64,000 bases of DNA from Nitrososphaerota archaeon. GTDB taxonomy: Archaea; Thermoproteota; Nitrososphaeria; Nitrososphaerales; Gagatemarchaeaceae. Position numbers and translations under genes: made by a program. The DNA is taken from the NCBI GenBank assembly GCA_029785615.1, contig JAFLZH010000001.1:250629-314628 (forward strand), written 5' to 3'. Below the pieces are notes generated by a model, which had not been told where the DNA came from, did no database searches, and saw only the letters and a program-made list of their open reading frames with translations. Numbering within the stretch: position 1 is the first letter of the stretch; the number at the start of each line of letters is the position of its first letter. Positions 16,910 through 26,243 of this stretch are shown here, piece by piece.

Positions 16910-18997
16910 CTAGGGCGCTCCCGGCTTATACCTGAAGAGGAGGAGCGAGTTGCTGACCACCGTGGCAGAGCTTATCGCCATGGCCCCGGCCGCCAGGAAC
17001 GGAAGATAGCCATACATCTGGACGCCTAACACCGGGACCAGCGCCCCCGCCGCTATGGGAATCAGTGCGGCGTTGTAGGCGAAGGCCCAGAAAAGGTTCT
17101 GCTTGATCTTCGCGAGGGTCTTCCTGCTCAGCCCAATGGCCGTGACGACTCCGTGCAGGTCGTCCCTCACCAGGACTATCCCCCCTGTCTCCTTGGCGAT
17201 GTCTGAGCCGCTCCCTATGGCCACCCCAACGTCCGCCCTGGCCAGCGCCGGCGCGTCGTTTATCCCGTCTCCGACCATCGCCACCACCCTCCCCTCCTTC
17301 TGGAGCCTGGCGATGACCTCCTCCTTCTGCTGGGGGGCGACCTCGGCGAAGACCCTGTCTATACCGATACTCTTCGCTATTGCCGCTGCGGTCTTCCTGT
17401 TGTCCCCTGTGAGCATCGCGACCTCTGCCCCCATGCCCCTGATGGCGGACACCGTCGACAGAGCCGACGGCTTCAGCGTATCTGCGACGCCGATCACCCC
17501 TACCGCCTTCCCGCCTGCTGCGAGGACCACCGCGGTCTGGCCCCCGTCTTCGAGGGCCGAAAGCCTCGGCTCAACCGGAGCGATATCGACCCCCAGCCGC
17601 GCCATCATCCTCCTGTTCCCAAGGGCCACGGTCCTGCCTTCCACCAGGGCCGAAACCCCTTCGCCCGCCGTCGCATGGAAGTCCTTGGGATCTGGGACCG
17701 ACAGCGAGCGCTCCCTCGCCGCCCTAACGATTGCCCCGCCAAGGGGGTGCTCCGACCCCTTCTCTACGGAGGCGGCCAGGCGTAGGGTCCCCTCCTCCGT
17801 CTCGCCCTCCGCTGAAGCGATCGCGGTCACCGATGGCCTCCCGACCGTGAGCGTCCCCGTCTTGTCGAAGACCACGGTGTCCACCTTCCCGGCACGCTCG
17901 AGGTGCTCCCCACCCTTGATCAGGACCCCGTTCTGAGCCCCCTTGCTGGTCCCGACGAGGAGCGCGGCCGGGGTGGCCACTCCGAGGGCGCATGGGCACG
18001 CTATCACAACCACAGAAACGAAGGCCAATGTCGCGAAGTCGGCCCCGATGTGCCCCAGGAAGTACCAGGCCAGCCCGGTGACGGTGGCCGCCAGCACCAC
18101 CACAGGGACGAAGTAGGAGGCGATCCTGTCAGCAAGGCGCTGAATCGGGGCCTTCCCTACCTGGGCCTCCTCCACCAGCTTCACTATCTGGGAAAGCGCG
18201 GTGTCCTGGCCCACCTTGGTCGCCCTCGCCTTCAGGAGCCCTCCGCCGTTGATGGTCGCACCTATCAGTCCGTCCCCGGCGTTCTTCTCAACCGGGACGC
18301 TCTCCCCTGTTATCATCGATTCGTCCACCCCAGAGCTCCCCTCTAGGACCACAGAGTCAACGGGGACCTTTTCCCCCGGGCGGACGATCAGCACGTCTCC
18401 CACCTGGACCTCTTCGATGGGGACCTCCGACTCGGCTCCGTCCTTCAACCTGCGGGCCTTCGTAGGCTGGAGGTCAACCAGCTTCCTCACAGCTGCGGAA
18501 GCCCGCCCCTTGGTCACATGCTCCAGGTACCTGCCGGCGAGGATCAGCGTTACGATCACCGCCGAAGTGTCGAAGTAGACGCCGGAGAACGGGAAGAGGC
18601 CGGGGAAGAAAGTCACCAGCGCCGAGTAAGCGAAGGCGGCGGAGGTGCCGAGGGCGATCAGCACGTCCATGTTCCCCATCCTGTTCTTGATGCTGTCGAA
18701 GGTCCCGACGTAGAACCTCCACCCGACTCCGAACTGGATGGGGGCCGCCAGGACGAGCAGGAGGTAGTCTCGGACGGGGCCCTGGAGCGGCGAGAGATAG
18801 GTGAAAAAGAGTATCGGGACAGAAAGGACGGCAGAGGCCGCGACGGAGATCTTGAGCCGCCTGATTTCCTTCTCGGGGGCGAGGAACTCGGTCATGCAGG
18901 ACTCGCTACAGAAGTAATAGGTGACCCCCCTCACCTCGGCCTTGAGGTCGGCAGTCTTCTCGTCCACGAACATCCCGCAAACGGGGTCCTTCGCCAT
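16910..18997 (-). CDS. copA: Cu(+)-exporting P1B-type ATPase with N-terminal YHS domain
   Basis: A 695-aa heavy-metal pump. An N-terminal YHS/TRASH-like metal domain ([18 protein letters not shown]) takes the place of the usual HMA repeats. It then has eight TM segments with TGES (230-233), the ion-binding CPC (334-336), phosphorylation motif DKTGTLT (Asp378), SEHPLGG and a hinge with GDGINDAP. It exports monovalent copper or silver. ATG 18997 is about 30 nt from a CTTTAACC box (19024-19033). It is cotranscribed with the HMA chaperone. Confidence 0.95.
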   Translation of the reverse strand: MAKDPVCGMFVDEKTADLKAEVRGVTYYFCSESCMTEFLAPEKEIRRLKISVAASAVLSVPILFFTYLSPLQGPVRDYLLLVLAAPIQFGVGWRFYVGTFDSIKNRMGNMDVLIALGTSAAFAYSALVTFFPGLFPFSGVYFDTSAVIVTLILAGRYLEHVTKGRASAAVRKLVDLQPTKARRLKDGAESEVPIEEVQVGDVLIVRPGEKVPVDSVVLEGSSGVDESMITGESVPVEKNAGDGLIGATINGGGLLKARATKVGQDTALSQIVKLVEEAQVGKAPIQRLADRIASYFVPVVVLAATVTGLAWYFLGHIGADFATLAFVSVVVIACPCALGVATPAALLVGTSKGAQNGVLIKGGEHLERAGKVDTVVFDKTGTLTVGRPSVTAIASAEGETEEGTLRLAASVEKGSEHPLGGAIVRAARERSLSVPDPKDFHATAGEGVSALVEGRTVALGNRRMMARLGVDIAPVEPRLSALEDGGQTAVVLAAGGKAVGVIGVADTLKPSALSTVSAIRGMGAEVAMLTGDNRKTAAAIAKSIGIDRVFAEVAPQQKEEVIARLQKEGRVVAMVGDGINDAPALARADVGVAIGSGSDIAKETGGIVLVRDDLHGVVTAIGLSRKTLAKIKQNLFWAFAYNAALIPIAAGALVPVLGVQMYGYLPFLAAGAMAISSATVVSNSLLLFRYKPGAP

Positions 18998-19127
18998 GGC
19001 TCGAATGTCTCCCTGATACTTCGGGTTAAAGTCATCCCTTCAGAGAGGAAGCATCGCCTGGAGCAATGCTCGGGTACATGGCCTCCCCTCCGCAACGTCT
19101 AAATCGACGGGAAGGGGCATTCCGGTC

Positions 19128-19274
19128 ATGCAGAAAGATCCTATCTGCGGCATGATGGTGGACGAGAAGACCGCCACCCTGAAGTCGGAGCACGAGGGGA
19201 AGGCCTTCTACTTCTGCTCGTCGGGGTGCAAGGCAGCCTTTGACAAGGACCCTCACAAGCACGCCCACCACTAG
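19128..19274 (+). CDS. 48-aa YHS-domain protein
   Basis: ATG 19128, 26 nt from a TCTAAATC box (19099-19106), opens a 48-codon frame ending TAG at 19272-19274. It has KDPICGMMVDEKTATLK then FYFCSSGCKAAF, the complete YHS metal-binding motif, closely echoing the N-terminal domain of CopA. The tail is His-rich (DPHKHAHH). It is divergent from copA, and is probably a stand-alone copper or heavy-metal binding protein of the same homeostasis system. Confidence 0.85.
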   Translation: MQKDPICGMMVDEKTATLKSEHEGKAFYFCSSGCKAAFDKDPHKHAHH

Positions 19275-19347
19275 CCGCCCATGGCCGGTTGTCATATGTG
19301 AGAATCGCCCACATCGCTTAAACGCCCTCGCCGGGGCGCCGGTCAGG

Positions 19348-19386
19348 ATGTCCTTCGCAGGCGGTCCCGCGGGCTCCGCGGCATGA
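19348..19386 (+). CDS. leaderless mini-ORF upstream of malic enzyme (12 codons)
   Basis: ATG 19348 is 27-28 nt from a TTAAAC box (19318-19323), the position expected for a leaderless start. It encodes MSFAGGPAGSAA and ends in a TGA that overlaps the malic enzyme ATG (ATGA, 19383-19386). No function is recognised. The arrangement suggests translational coupling. Confidence 0.45.
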   Translation: MSFAGGPAGSAA

Positions 19387-20801
19387 GCTCTCCCACGGGC
19401 CGGCAGCGCACGGTCCGCTCTGAGCTCGAAAGCGCAAATACGGGCGGGGCGGGACGGGGCGCGGAGTTGAAGCCGAAGCCCGCCCCAGAGGAAGACTCTT
19501 CGCGAAAGGCGCTCGAGTACTCGAAGTTCTATGGTGGCAAGGTGGGATTCGCTCCCAGAGTACCTGTGAGGTCCCTCGACGACTTCTCCGTATGGTACAC
19601 CCCGGGGGTCGCCGCCGTCTCGAAGGCCATCGAAGCCCAGTCGGAGCTCTCCTTCGAGTACACCGGCCGATGGAACACAATAGCGATCGTGACTGACGGG
19701 ACCAGGGTCCTAGGCCTGGGGAACATAGGCCCTGAGGGCGCCCTCCCTGTCATGGAAGGGAAGGCGCTGATCTACAACTACCTCGGCGGGGTGAACGCGC
19801 TGCCGCTCCCCGTCAGGGTGAAGAGCGCCGACGAGCTGATAGCGCTCGTCAAGGCCCTGGAGCCCTCGCTCGGAGGGGTGAACCTCGAGGACATCGAGTC
19901 ACCGAAGTGCTTCGAGGTGCTGGACAGGTTGCGTGGAGAGATGAACATCCCGGTCTGGCACGACGACCAGCAGGGGACGGCCGGGGTGACCCTCGCCGCT
20001 CTCTTCAACGCCCTGGAAGTCACAGGGAGGGAGCTCAGAGGGACAAGGATCGTACTCTACGGCGCCGGCGCAGCCAACGTCGCGGCCGAGAGGCTCCTCG
20101 TCGAGGCGGGGGCAGACCCCAGGGACATCCTCGTGGTCGACTCCAAGGGGATCCTCCACCCGGAGAGGGAAGACATTGACCAGCTCATGCTGAAGAACAA
20201 GTGGAAGTACGAGATCGCGATCCGCACCAACGGGGACAGGCTAAGGGGGACGCTGAAGGACGCCCTGAAGGGGGCCGACGCCCTGGTCGCGGCGGCGCGG
20301 CAAGGCCCCGACGCCGTAAGGCGGGACGAGGTGGCCGTGATGAACAAGAGGGGGATCGCCTTCTTCCTTGCCAACCCGGTCCCGGAGATGCTCCCGGCTG
20401 CGGCCCATTCGGCCGGGGTCGAGGTGGTTGCGACGGGGAGGTCCGACTTCCCCAACCAGGTGAACAACAGCCTGCTCTTCCCCGCGATCTTCAGGGGAGC
20501 CCTGGACGTGAGGGCGAAGACCATCACCGACCCGATGGTGATCGAAGCGGCGAAGGAGCTGGCGGCCTTCGCCAAGGAGAAGGGGATCAGCAGGGACTAC
20601 ATCCTCCCCACCATGGTGCAGTGGGAGGTGTATCCGAGGGTGGCGACAAAGGTCGGCCAGGCTGCCATCAGGGAGGGGGTCGCCCGGCGGAACCTGTCGG
20701 CAAGCGAGTCGATGCAGGCGGCCATGGCCACCATCGAGAGGTCAAGGAAAGTGATGAATGCACTCAGAAACGGAGGGGTGATACTCGACCCCCCAGAATA
20801 G
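19383..20801 (+). CDS. NAD(P)-dependent malic enzyme
   Basis: A 472-aa bacterial/archaeal-type malic enzyme (oxaloacetate-decarboxylating). It has the N-terminal domain SVWYTPGVAAVSKAI with the catalytic Tyr, GLGNIGPEGALPVMEGKA with the lysine, metal-site residues FEVLDRL..PVWHDDQQGTA, and an NAD-binding VLYGAGAANVAAER. It converts malate to pyruvate and CO2. There is no phosphotransacetylase extension. The first 40 residues are low-complexity. ATG 19383 overlaps the mini-ORF stop. Confidence 0.96.
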   Translation: MSSPTGRQRTVRSELESANTGGAGRGAELKPKPAPEEDSSRKALEYSKFYGGKVGFAPRVPVRSLDDFSVWYTPGVAAVSKAIEAQSELSFEYTGRWNTIAIVTDGTRVLGLGNIGPEGALPVMEGKALIYNYLGGVNALPLPVRVKSADELIALVKALEPSLGGVNLEDIESPKCFEVLDRLRGEMNIPVWHDDQQGTAGVTLAALFNALEVTGRELRGTRIVLYGAGAANVAAERLLVEAGADPRDILVVDSKGILHPEREDIDQLMLKNKWKYEIAIRTNGDRLRGTLKDALKGADALVAAARQGPDAVRRDEVAVMNKRGIAFFLANPVPEMLPAAAHSAGVEVVATGRSDFPNQVNNSLLFPAIFRGALDVRAKTITDPMVIEAAKELAAFAKEKGISRDYILPTMVQWEVYPRVATKVGQAAIREGVARRNLSASESMQAAMATIERSRKVMNALRNGGVILDPPE

Positions 20802-20841
20802 GCGTAAATCAATCCCTCCAGGACCGGCGAGGGGGCTGGAC

Positions 20842-21303
20842 ATGGAGATCAGGCGCGCCAGGAAGGACGACGTCGAGGCGCTCTCCGACCTTATAGTGCG
20901 GACCAAGAGGCTGAACAACGAGTTCGACCCCCTCTTCGCAGTGGTGCCTGACGCGAAGGCAAGGGCGGACAAGTACATCCAGTCTTCCCTGGCTGCTCCC
21001 GGGCACCTCCTGCTGGTGGCGGCAGAGGGGAAGAAAGTGGTGGGCGTCCTGAGGGCCGAGACGCGCGAGCGGATATTCTATGAACCGCGCAACGAAGGTC
21101 GAATCACCGACTTCTACATCCTGCCCGAGTACCGCAGGAAGGCCCTGGGGGACGACATGATCCAGCAGGCCGCCGCCGAGCTCAAGAAGATGGGGGCAGA
21201 GATCATGGTCGCCGACGTCCCTGCACAGAACGAGATTGCCAACCGCTTCTACGTCAAGCGCGGCTTCAGGGCGCTGATCAACCAGTTCGCGAAGAGGCCC
21301 TAA
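20842..21303 (+). CDS. GNAT family N-acetyltransferase
   Basis: A 153-aa GNAT with RITDFYILPEYRRKALGDDM as the acetyl-CoA-binding strand and loop, and NEIANRFYVKRGFRA at the C-terminus. The acceptor is unknown. ATG 20842 lies about 35 nt from a GTAAATC box (20804-20810). It overlaps the convergent small gene by 4 bp. Confidence 0.88.
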   Translation: MEIRRARKDDVEALSDLIVRTKRLNNEFDPLFAVVPDAKARADKYIQSSLAAPGHLLLVAAEGKKVVGVLRAETRERIFYEPRNEGRITDFYILPEYRRKALGDDMIQQAAAELKKMGAEIMVADVPAQNEIANRFYVKRGFRALINQFAKRP

Positions 21304-21452
21304 TAGTCCAGAAGGCTTCCGAGATCAGAGTCTCTCGCGGGACCAAGGTACATGCCGCAGCGATAACAGAACAGGTTCCTCCCGGAGCTGGCCGGCACAT
21401 GCTCCTGTGTCCTGAGGCAGTAGGTCTCCTCTGGGACCGCTGTAAGGAGCAT
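21300..21452 (-). CDS. small protein with C-x2-C motif (50 aa)
   Basis: ATG 21452 lies 27 nt from an ATATTTAA box (21474-21483) and gives 50 aa ending GSLLDY. The frame is open to 21506, but that start lies upstream of the promoter. There is one CYRCG pair plus Cys at about residue 12, which could bind metal with a partner. No family is recognised. The 3' end overlaps the GNAT gene by 4 bp. Confidence 0.6.
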   Translation of the reverse strand: MLLTAVPEETYCLRTQEHVPASSGRNLFCYRCGMYLGPARDSDLGSLLDY

Positions 21453-21566
21453 TGGCCTCGCCATCGCGTTTCCATATTTAACCATCGGCGCCAGCGGCAG
21501 AACCATTCGTCTATTGGCTAAGTGCCTTCCTTGCCCCCGGTGACGCCCCGCGGCCAGTGGCCTGGC

Positions 21567-22043
21567 CTATGGATTCAGAGCGGAGAGTACCTCGACGTCG
21601 TGCCCTCTGGGGCTGACCTTCCTGAAGATCTTCTTTATCCTCCCGTCGGCGCCTATGACGAAGGTGGATCGCTCGGTCCCCATGTACTTCTTGCCGTAGT
21701 TCATCTTCTCCTTCCAGGTGTCGTAGAGGCCGTGGGCCTTCAGGCTCTCGTCGCTGAGCAGGGTGAAGTTGAGCGAGTACTTGCCGATGAACTTCGCGTG
21801 TGACTGGAGGGAGTCCTTGCTCACGCCCAGGACGACTGCGTCCAGGCCGTCGAACTTGGGCAGGTTGTCCCTGAACGAGCACGCTTCGACGGTGCACCCA
21901 GGGGTGTCGTCCTTCGGATAGAAGTACAGCACCACCTGCTTGCCTCTCAGGGAGCTGAGTTTGAGGGTGCTCCCCGAAGACGACGGGAGCTCGAAGTCGG
22001 GGGCCATCTCACCTTCCTTGGGCTCGTGGCGGGACCTTTTCAC
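21567..22043 (-). CDS. bcp: thioredoxin-dependent peroxiredoxin (Bcp/PrxQ type)
   Basis: A 158-aa peroxiredoxin. YFYPKDDTPGCTVEACSFRD carries the peroxidatic Cys and, five residues on, the resolving Cys typical of the PrxQ/Bcp class. It reduces peroxides using thioredoxin. GTG 22043 has a CCTTTTCT box about 27 nt upstream. Confidence 0.93.
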   Translation of the reverse strand: MKRSRHEPKEGEMAPDFELPSSSGSTLKLSSLRGKQVVLYFYPKDDTPGCTVEACSFRDNLPKFDGLDAVVLGVSKDSLQSHAKFIGKYSLNFTLLSDESLKAHGLYDTWKEKMNYGKKYMGTERSTFVIGADGRIKKIFRKVSPRGHDVEVLSALNP

Positions 22044-22149
22044 GGCAGTCCTTCGAGCGCCCTTCAGAAAAGGTTGGCTGTCGCCCCTCGACCGCGCCTG
22101 GTTTCCCCATCAGGAAGGTTAATGATTCCCAGCCTCGACTCCAGGCGAG

Positions 22150-22992
22150 TTGTCCTTCGACGTGCACGTGCACCCGTGGACCCGGGATTTCATGAAAAAG
22201 AACGGGCCGATAATGAAAGCCTGCGACTTCTTCAAGCTCGACGTCGACAAGCTCCCTGGCTCGACCGAGCAGATCCTCGAAGAGATGGAGGCTTCCGGGG
22301 TCGCCAGGGCGGTAATACTGGGCCAGGACACAAGCGCGACGAGAAACCCGGCCTTCCGGAACTACACGCTGAGGAACGACGAAATCGCCGCCATGGCAGC
22401 GGGGTCGAAGGACAGGCTGGTCCCCTTCGCCGGGGTCGACCCCAACGCCGGCAGCGGCGCGGTCAAGGAGCTCAAGCGGGCGGTCAGGGAGCTCGGAATG
22501 CGCGGCCTCAAGATCCACAGCAGCGCCAACTCTGTTTACATCAACGATAGGAAGCTGATGTTCCCCATCTACGAGTACTGCCAGGAGGCGGGCATCCCAG
22601 TGCTCCTGCACACAGGTACCACCGGCCTGGGGGACACGGAGATCAGGTACAGCAAGCCGGAGCTGGTCGACGAGGTGTGCACAGCCTTCCCGGACCTCAA
22701 GGTGGTCATGGCCCACTTCGGATGGCCCTGGCCCGAGGTGACCCTGGCCATCGCCCTCAGGAGCCCGAACGTATTCATTGACGTTTCCGGCTGGAAACCA
22801 CGCTACATCCCACAGTCTGTTATGCCCTATCTCAACGGGATCCTCCAGGACAGGTTCCTATTCGGCACGGACTACCCGATGCTCAGGCACAAGGAGTGGA
22901 TGGACGACTTCAAGGCCAGCCTCGAGCCAAAGCTGAAGCCTGGGGTGTCTGAGAAGCTGCTGTCGGGTAACGCGAAGCGGCTCTTCGCCTAG
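22150..22992 (+). CDS. amidohydrolase family protein (TIM-barrel)
   Basis: A 280-aa amidohydrolase-2/ACMSD-like enzyme. The metal-site motif DVHVHPW is at the very N-terminus, GLKIHSS and PVLLHTG supply further His, VMAHFGWPWPE follows, and FGTDYPM carries the C-terminal Asp. It may act as a decarboxylase or hydrolase on a cyclic or aromatic acid. TTG 22150 is 29 nt from a GTTAATGA box. Confidence 0.85.
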   Translation: MSFDVHVHPWTRDFMKKNGPIMKACDFFKLDVDKLPGSTEQILEEMEASGVARAVILGQDTSATRNPAFRNYTLRNDEIAAMAAGSKDRLVPFAGVDPNAGSGAVKELKRAVRELGMRGLKIHSSANSVYINDRKLMFPIYEYCQEAGIPVLLHTGTTGLGDTEIRYSKPELVDEVCTAFPDLKVVMAHFGWPWPEVTLAIALRSPNVFIDVSGWKPRYIPQSVMPYLNGILQDRFLFGTDYPMLRHKEWMDDFKASLEPKLKPGVSEKLLSGNAKRLFA

Positions 22993-23426
22993 GGCTGGAT
23001 CAGCTGCATCTTCAGGGGCTTCCGTCCGGGGTAGCCCTCCTTCCATCCGTGCCAGAAAGAGACCTCTGACTCGCCATACCTCCAGCACAGGAGAACCTTC
23101 TCGCCGTACCTCTCTGCGGGGAAATCCACCAGACCGAACTCCAGGTCTTTGACCTCAACCCCGAGGTCCTCCAACTCTGCGAGCTTCCTCGTCATGTCGT
23201 CCACGAGGGCGTCCAGTTGGGCCGCTCTCTCGGCCAGTACCGGGGTCCTGATTCCCAAGAGATTGTACCTCTCGATTTCTCCATGGAGCTGGTCCACGAC
23301 CTTCTTCCTTTCGACCAGGGACTTCACCTTGGGTCTGATGTCTGAGAGGAGCTTGGACGCTTCCTGGGGGGTGAACTGGTGTGTCTCTTGGTGCTCGAAC
23401 GCCGTTATCTGACTCGCCACCGCCAT
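22989..23426 (-). CDS. DUF2203 family protein
   Basis: About 145 aa. It has a coiled-coil-forming N-terminal half (FTPQEASKLLSDIRPKVKSL) and the characteristic C-terminus VLLCWRYGESEVSFWHGWKE. The family is found in bacteria and archaea without a known function. ATG 23426 is chosen; TTG 23441 is also possible. The 3' end overlaps the amidohydrolase by 4 bp (convergent). Confidence 0.82.
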   Translation of the reverse strand: MAVASQITAFEHQETHQFTPQEASKLLSDIRPKVKSLVERKKVVDQLHGEIERYNLLGIRTPVLAERAAQLDALVDDMTRKLAELEDLGVEVKDLEFGLVDFPAERYGEKVLLCWRYGESEVSFWHGWKEGYPGRKPLKMQLIQP

Positions 23427-23580
23427 TCTCCTCGCCGCCAATAAGAAACTTCAGACTGTAAATTCGGCGACCAAGCGTAGTTCTTTCGTTGACCCAAAGA
23501 GTCTCCATCGTACCCGCGGGGGGCTGCGAATCCCTCGACCCTGTTAGCGTTAATAATTCCTGGCCCGACCCGCCTGTCTG

Positions 23581-24123
23581 ATGTACACCAGGAGGGGGGA
23601 CGGGGGCGAGACTTCCCTCTACGGGTCCAGGCGGGTGCGCAAGGACGACCCACGGGTCGAAGCCTATGGCACCATAGACGAGCTGAACTCAGTGCTCGGC
23701 GTCGTCTTGGCGGGGACGAAGCGGAGGGAGCTGCGCGCCTCCCTGACGGAGGTCCAGGGCATGCTCTTCATAGCCGGAGGCGACGCGGCGACGGAGCTGG
23801 CGTCTGCCCAACCTGTCCCCAGGATCGCCGCCGCCGATACCAGGAGGGTGGAAGAGATGACCGACTCCCTCCTTGCCAAGCTCCCGCCGCTCCGCAACTT
23901 CATCCTGCCGGGCGGTTCCGCTTCCGGGGCGACGCTCCAGCTGGCAAGGGCAGTGTGCAGGCGGGCGGAGAGAAGGCTGGTCACGGCCGCGCAGGCGGAA
24001 GAGATGAACCCCGAACTGCTGCCGTTCTTCAACCGGCTTTCATCCTACCTGTTCAACCTCTCAAGGTGGCAGAACCAGAGGGCAGGGAAGAAGGAAGAGG
24101 TCTGGAGGCCCAGGAAAGGTTGA
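23581..24123 (+). CDS. cob(I)yrinic acid a,c-diamide adenosyltransferase (PduO type)
   Basis: A 180-aa PduO-type adenosyltransferase. It begins MYTRRGDGGETSLYGS (ATP-binding N-terminus), then VEAYGTIDELNSVLG, and has RAVCRRAERRLV near the C-terminus; all three are diagnostic. It adenosylates cob(I)alamin for coenzyme B12-dependent enzymes. ATG 23581 is 28 nt from a GTTAATAATT box. Confidence 0.95.
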   Translation: MYTRRGDGGETSLYGSRRVRKDDPRVEAYGTIDELNSVLGVVLAGTKRRELRASLTEVQGMLFIAGGDAATELASAQPVPRIAAADTRRVEEMTDSLLAKLPPLRNFILPGGSASGATLQLARAVCRRAERRLVTAAQAEEMNPELLPFFNRLSSYLFNLSRWQNQRAGKKEEVWRPRKG

Positions 24124-24191
24124 CCTAGACGTCCTTTGTCCTCACCTAGGCCTGTATCGCGCCGTCCCAGGCGCCCCTGCGTGGTATCTGT

Positions 24192-25388
24192 TTACTTCAC
24201 GAGTTCGAAGGCGGTGGATATCCCCTGGCCTACCCCGATGCACATCGTGGCCAGGCCGTACCTGGTCCCAGTCCGCCGCATCTGATGAAGGAGGGTGGTG
24301 GCTATCCTGGCACCGCTGCAGCCGAGGGGATGCCCCAGCGCTATGGCTCCGCCGTTCGGATTTACCCTCCCCAGGTCGAGTTCCGGCATCTCCGCAGCGC
24401 AGGCCAGCACCTGGGCGGCGAACGCCTCGTTGAGCTCGATGACGCCGAACTCTTCCATCCCCATCCCGAGCCTGGCCAGGAGCTTCCTCGTGGAGTGCAC
24501 CGGCCCCAGACCCATGTAGCTCGGATGGACCCCTGCCGTCGCTGAGCCGAGGACCCTCGCCAGGGGCTTCACGCCAAGGTCCCTTGCCTTCCCCTCTCGC
24601 ATGAGGACCAGCGCCGAAGCGCCGTCGCTGATACCAGACGAGTTCCCCGCGGTGACCGTCCCTCCCTTGCGGAAGGCGGGCTTGAGCTTCGAGAGCTTCT
24701 CGACGGACGTGTCCCTTCTGGGCCCTTCGTCATCGACAACCCCTTCCGGCTTTTCCGGCGTGCTGACCGCGACCAGCTCCTCCCTGAACCTCCCGCTCTG
24801 GGACGCATCCACCGCCTTCCTGTGGCTGCCGAGGGCGAACTCGTCCTGGGACGACCTGGAAATCTTGTGCTTCTCCGCGAGGTTCTCCGCCGTCTCGCCC
24901 ATGGACAGGGGCGGGTAGTCCTGGGGGAACGAGGGGTTGACGAACCTCCATCCTATGGTGGTGTCGACCAGGGATACCCCGCCCCTCTCGTAACCCGCTT
25001 CGGGCTTCAGGGCGACAAGGGGTGCGCGCGTCATGCTCTCGACCCCCCCTGCGAGGAGGATGTCGCCCTCCCCAGTCGAGATCACCCTCGCTGCGCTGTT
25101 GATGGCCTCAAGCCCGGACCCGCAGAGCCTGTTCACGGTCGCCCCCGGGACCGAGTACGGGATGCCGGCTAGGAGGGTCGCCATCCTGGCCACGTTCCTG
25201 TTGTCCTCCCCGGCCTGGTTCGAGCAGCCGAAGTAGACGTCGTCCACCATGGCCGGCTCGACCCTGGATCTCTCAAGGGCGCGCTTCATGACCAGCGCTC
25301 CAAGGTCGTCGGGCCTGACCGACTTCAGCGCCCCGGCGTACCTGCCGACGGGGGTGCGCAGCGCCTCGACGACTACTACGTCCTTCAT
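24192..25388 (-). CDS. thiolase (acetyl-CoA acetyltransferase / beta-ketoadipyl-CoA thiolase-like)
   Basis: A 398-aa thiolase. The nucleophile Cys lies in NRLCGSGLEAI (about residue 89), GGAIALGHPLGCSG carries the His, and MCIGVGQG carries the second Cys. The internal VALKPEAGYERGG..VDTTIGWRF segment resembles the PcaF/PaaJ subgroup more than biosynthetic AACTs. It lies downstream of two crotonase genes on the same strand (60-nt gap), so it probably belongs to the same degradation pathway. Confidence 0.92.
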   Translation of the reverse strand: MKDVVVVEALRTPVGRYAGALKSVRPDDLGALVMKRALERSRVEPAMVDDVYFGCSNQAGEDNRNVARMATLLAGIPYSVPGATVNRLCGSGLEAINSAARVISTGEGDILLAGGVESMTRAPLVALKPEAGYERGGVSLVDTTIGWRFVNPSFPQDYPPLSMGETAENLAEKHKISRSSQDEFALGSHRKAVDASQSGRFREELVAVSTPEKPEGVVDDEGPRRDTSVEKLSKLKPAFRKGGTVTAGNSSGISDGASALVLMREGKARDLGVKPLARVLGSATAGVHPSYMGLGPVHSTRKLLARLGMGMEEFGVIELNEAFAAQVLACAAEMPELDLGRVNPNGGAIALGHPLGCSGARIATTLLHQMRRTGTRYGLATMCIGVGQGISTAFELVK

Positions 25389-25448
25389 GGGGGACGAGGC
25401 GGGCGGCGGCCTTATCTCCTTTGCTTGCCGGCGCCTTTGGGCACCCGT

Positions 25449-26243
25449 CTATTCGCCGACGAAGGACGGGTCTCTCTTGTCGAAGAAGGCCCTGACCCCC
25501 TCGACGTGGTCCCTTGTCCTCCCGGCGATGTCCTGAAGGTACATCTCGTACTCCAGGGCCGACTCCATGTCTACGACCACCGCCCGGTTCAGGGCCCGCT
25601 TTGTCAACCCCATCGCCTTGGTGGGTCCCTTCGCCAGCCTCTCGGCAATCGAGGCGACCCGGCTCCGTAACTCCCCGTCCGGGAAGACCCAGTTGACAAG
25701 CCCCAGACCCAACGCCTTCTGCGCGTCTATCGGCTCCCCGAGGAGCCCGACCTCCATCGCCCTCCCGAGCCCCAGGATCCGCGTGAGCCAGAAGCTGGTC
25801 CCAGAGTCAGGCGCGAGCCCGACCTTGATGAACGCCTCATGGAAAGTGGCCTTGTCCGACGCAGCCCTCAGGTCGCAGGCCAGCGCCAGCCCCAGCCCCG
25901 CCCCCGCGGTGACTCCGTTGACCGCCGCCAGGACCGGCTTCTCCATCCTCCTGACCTTGGCTACGATGGGGTTGTACTTCCTCTGCAGCACCTCGCCCAG
26001 GCGCACGGGCTTGCCGCTGTCGTAGTTTGACCTGTTCATGTTCAGGTCCTCGCCTACGGAGAACGCCTTCCCTTCCCCGGTGAGCACCAGGCACCTGGCC
26101 TCCGCAGACTTCTCCCCCTCCCTGAGCGCCTCCAGGAGGTCCGCCCCCATCTGCTCGTCGAAGGCGTTCAGCTTTTCCGGCCTGTTCAGGGTGATCCAAA
26201 GGACCCCGCCGGCGGCCTCCGTCGTAACCGTCTCGTACTTCAT
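25449..26243 (-). CDS. crotonase family, PaaG-like isomerase
   Basis: A 264-aa crotonase. It lacks the first catalytic Glu of hydratases (GAGLGLALACDL) and has GLAPDSG, the Asp-containing motif of PaaG (1,2-epoxyphenylacetyl-CoA isomerase). The C-terminus AGRTRDHVEGVRAFFDKRDP also follows PaaG. The ATG directly follows the preceding gene's stop (TAGATG), so the two are translationally linked. Epoxide substrate is inference; a delta-3,delta-2-enoyl-CoA isomerase is an alternative. Confidence 0.85.
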   Translation of the reverse strand: MKYETVTTEAAGGVLWITLNRPEKLNAFDEQMGADLLEALREGEKSAEARCLVLTGEGKAFSVGEDLNMNRSNYDSGKPVRLGEVLQRKYNPIVAKVRRMEKPVLAAVNGVTAGAGLGLALACDLRAASDKATFHEAFIKVGLAPDSGTSFWLTRILGLGRAMEVGLLGEPIDAQKALGLGLVNWVFPDGELRSRVASIAERLAKGPTKAMGLTKRALNRAVVVDMESALEYEMYLQDIAGRTRDHVEGVRAFFDKRDPSFVGE

